A stretch of 64,000 bases of DNA from an uncultured Porphyromonas sp. GTDB taxonomy: Bacteria > Bacteroidota > Bacteroidia > Bacteroidales > Porphyromonadaceae. The notes beneath the pieces were generated by a model. That model was not told the origin of the DNA and searched no databases. It saw nothing but the letters and a program-made list of their open reading frames with translations. Of the stretch, positions 62,982 to 64,000 are shown one piece after another. How positions within the stretch are numbered: the first letter of the stretch is position 1; every line of letters begins with the position of its first letter. Where the stretch lies: the NCBI GenBank assembly GCA_934364985.1, contig CAKRMU010000001.1, positions 62,001 through 126,000 of the forward strand. Reading direction: 5' to 3'. The position numbers and the translations under genes are program-made.

Positions 62982-63055
62982 CGGTATGGACGGGACTCGA
63001 ACCCGCGACCCCCTGCGTGACAGGCAGGTATTCTAACCAGCTGAACTACCACACC
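62982..63055 (-). tRNA. tRNA-Asp (anticodon GTC)
   Basis: Full cloverleaf on the minus strand. The acceptor stem GGTGTGG pairs with CCATACC (one G-U pair), the discriminator is G, and the anticodon loop CTGTCAC is flanked by CCTGC and GCAGG. The T arm carries GGTTCGAGTCC. The CCA end is not encoded. A TACCTTTG box lies 23 bp upstream. Confidence 0.97.
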
Positions 63056-63077
63056 GTTAGTTTTCCTTATTGCTTTG

Positions 63078-63085
63078 CAAAGGTA
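63078..63085 (-). promoter_or_regulatory. -7 promoter box for tRNA-Asp
   Basis: TACCTTTG on the minus strand, 23 bp from the mature tRNA 5' end. Confidence 0.5.
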
Positions 63086-63377
63086 CCAAAGTTTTTTAAT
63101 ACCACAAAATAATTCTGCGATTTATTTCTCAAGGAGATTAAAACTTCTATCTATATGTTATCATTTCATTAAAGAATGAATACGGCATAGCGTACGTATC
63201 AAATTAATATTGAGAAGTATGACTACCATATCTCAGTGATTACATGGCATTAATAACATTTGCAACTCATGTATTATAACAACGTGATATATACCTTTTC
63301 ATACTTTATAATATAAACGACCAAGTACACCAAACAAAAATTAGCTACGATTTAATACATTGATTAAAAATAATATC

Positions 63378-63385
63378 TATCTTTG
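63378..63385 (+). promoter_or_regulatory. -7 promoter box for the secreted protein gene
   Basis: TATCTTTG, 31 bp before the ATG at 63417. Confidence 0.55.
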
Positions 63386-63416
63386 CTGATAATAATTACA
63401 AATAAAAAGTAAGCAT

Positions 63417-64000
63417 ATGAAGAGATTATTTATTACATTGGCTTTGACTTTGGTCACTGGCATTTGCTTTGCACAAGTCTCAGATGATCACATGAAGTTT
63501 ATGGGTATTTCTATGGGAGAATCCTACTCATCATTTGTAGAAAAGCTACAAGCAAAAGGGTTTGAGCTATATGTTGATGAGGAGAGTGATGCAGAAGAGG
63601 ATGACGATATCGCAATATTATTTGGCGAATTTGCAGGGTATAATAGCATGGTTTATTTACCTAAGACAGACCTCATCACCGGAATAACTATTGTCCCTGT
63701 TTGCACCGATGACGATTGGAGTGAATTAGAAGAGGGTTACTTTGAATTTAAGACAAACTACACGAAGAAATACGGCAAACCATCTGAAGAAGAAGAAACA
63801 TTTAACCAAACTCTTAATGCACAAGACAATGCAGCCAAGATTCTTGCTCTTCAGAGTGGGAATTGTTCTTACGTCTGCGGTTTTTCCACAGATAAAGGTA
63901 ATATCGCTGTGGGCTTAGATTACATTGATGAAGTTGGTTGCGTCCTCTTAATAGTTTATACGGATAAGATAAATAGCGATATTCAAAACGAACGGTATTT
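63417..64000 (+). CDS. Secreted acidic protein, N-terminal part
   Basis: The frame is open from ATG 63417 to the right edge (194 codons seen). A signal peptide, MKRLFITLALTLVTGICFAQ, is followed by KFMGISMGESYSSFVEKLQAKGFELY, a start shared by many small exported Bacteroidota proteins of unknown function. A strongly acidic stretch (DEESDAEEDDD) and later paired cysteines follow. No catalytic motif or membrane segment is visible. A promoter box lies 31 bp upstream. The C-terminus is outside the window. Confidence 0.75.
   Translation, partial: MKRLFITLALTLVTGICFAQVSDDHMKFMGISMGESYSSFVEKLQAKGFELYVDEESDAEEDDDIAILFGEFAGYNSMVYLPKTDLITGITIVPVCTDDDWSELEEGYFEFKTNYTKKYGKPSEEEETFNQTLNAQDNAAKILALQSGNCSYVCGFSTDKGNIAVGLDYIDEVGCVLLIVYTDKINSDIQNERY

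Larger units (their letters stand above)
63056..63416. other. Divergent region between tRNA-Asp and the secreted protein gene
   Basis: 360 bp of A/T-rich DNA holding the tRNA promoter box (63078-63085) and the promoter box of the plus-strand gene (63378-63385). No gene was found. Confidence 0.6.

Overview
The window looks like chromosome of an anaerobic, asaccharolytic Bacteroidota of the Porphyromonas type. Four things support this. A lysine-to-butyrate fermentation operon is present. The corrin-pathway genes are fused as CbiJ-D, CbiG-F, CbiE-T and CbiH-C, an arrangement known from Porphyromonas gingivalis and relatives. Many genes have -7 boxes of the Bacteroidota type TAnnTTTG. The housekeeping set includes a long LepB, WbqC, a DUF4374-like lipoprotein and a three-subunit fumarate reductase. 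The DNA is A/T-rich (roughly 40% G+C by eye), lower than P. gingivalis, so a different species is likely. No phage, insertion sequence or CRISPR array was seen.

Layout. 1-4825 (minus): lysine fermentation (atoD, kal, kce, kdd, kamA, start of kamB). 5333-9678 (plus): TPR protein, MltG, Nif3-like protein, zinc-ribbon protein. 10221-12785 (minus): B12-dependent ribonucleotide reductase. 13123-16894 (minus): trmB, mrp, nhaA, mscL. 17158-34684 (minus): a 17.5-kb cobalamin block headed by a cobalamin riboswitch (about 34905-35112), with TonB receptor, surface lipoprotein, corrin-ring genes, ABC importer, CbiA, adenosyltransferase and a shortened CbiP. 35603-38666 (plus): dapB, lepB, a small S26-like gene, wbqC. 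38679-40819 (minus): coaA and a phosphoesterase. 41231-52671 (mostly plus): alaS, aroB, lon, ychF, small membrane proteins, an oxidoreductase, an amidinotransferase-fold enzyme, radA. 53047-56511 (minus): fumarate reductase. 56845-61772: beta-barrel protein, split chromate transporter, malate dehydrogenase, LysM glucosaminidase, ComB. 61924-63055: a truncated outer-membrane gene of foreign composition on the 3' side of tRNA-Asp. A secreted protein runs off the right edge.

The genes form a B12 economy. Lysine fermentation needs AdoCbl-dependent lysine 5,6-aminomutase, whose reactivase gene begins at the left edge. Class II ribonucleotide reductase also needs AdoCbl. The riboswitch-headed block provides uptake, ring synthesis and adenosylation. 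The cobyric-acid synthase homologue lacks its glutaminase domain, so either the pathway is decaying at that step or the protein has changed role.

The most striking unexplained structure is a family of intergenic elements (about 75-120 bp) at about 10.0, 17.0, 24.5, 30.9, 35.3, 41.0, 52.8 and 58.9 kb, with a possible degenerate copy at 5.1 kb. Each is built of three to five tandem units at a strict 23-bp period, and each unit carries an imperfect palindrome close to AATACCTGGTATT. They lie in divergent, convergent and tandem gaps alike and are not explained by any gene in the window.
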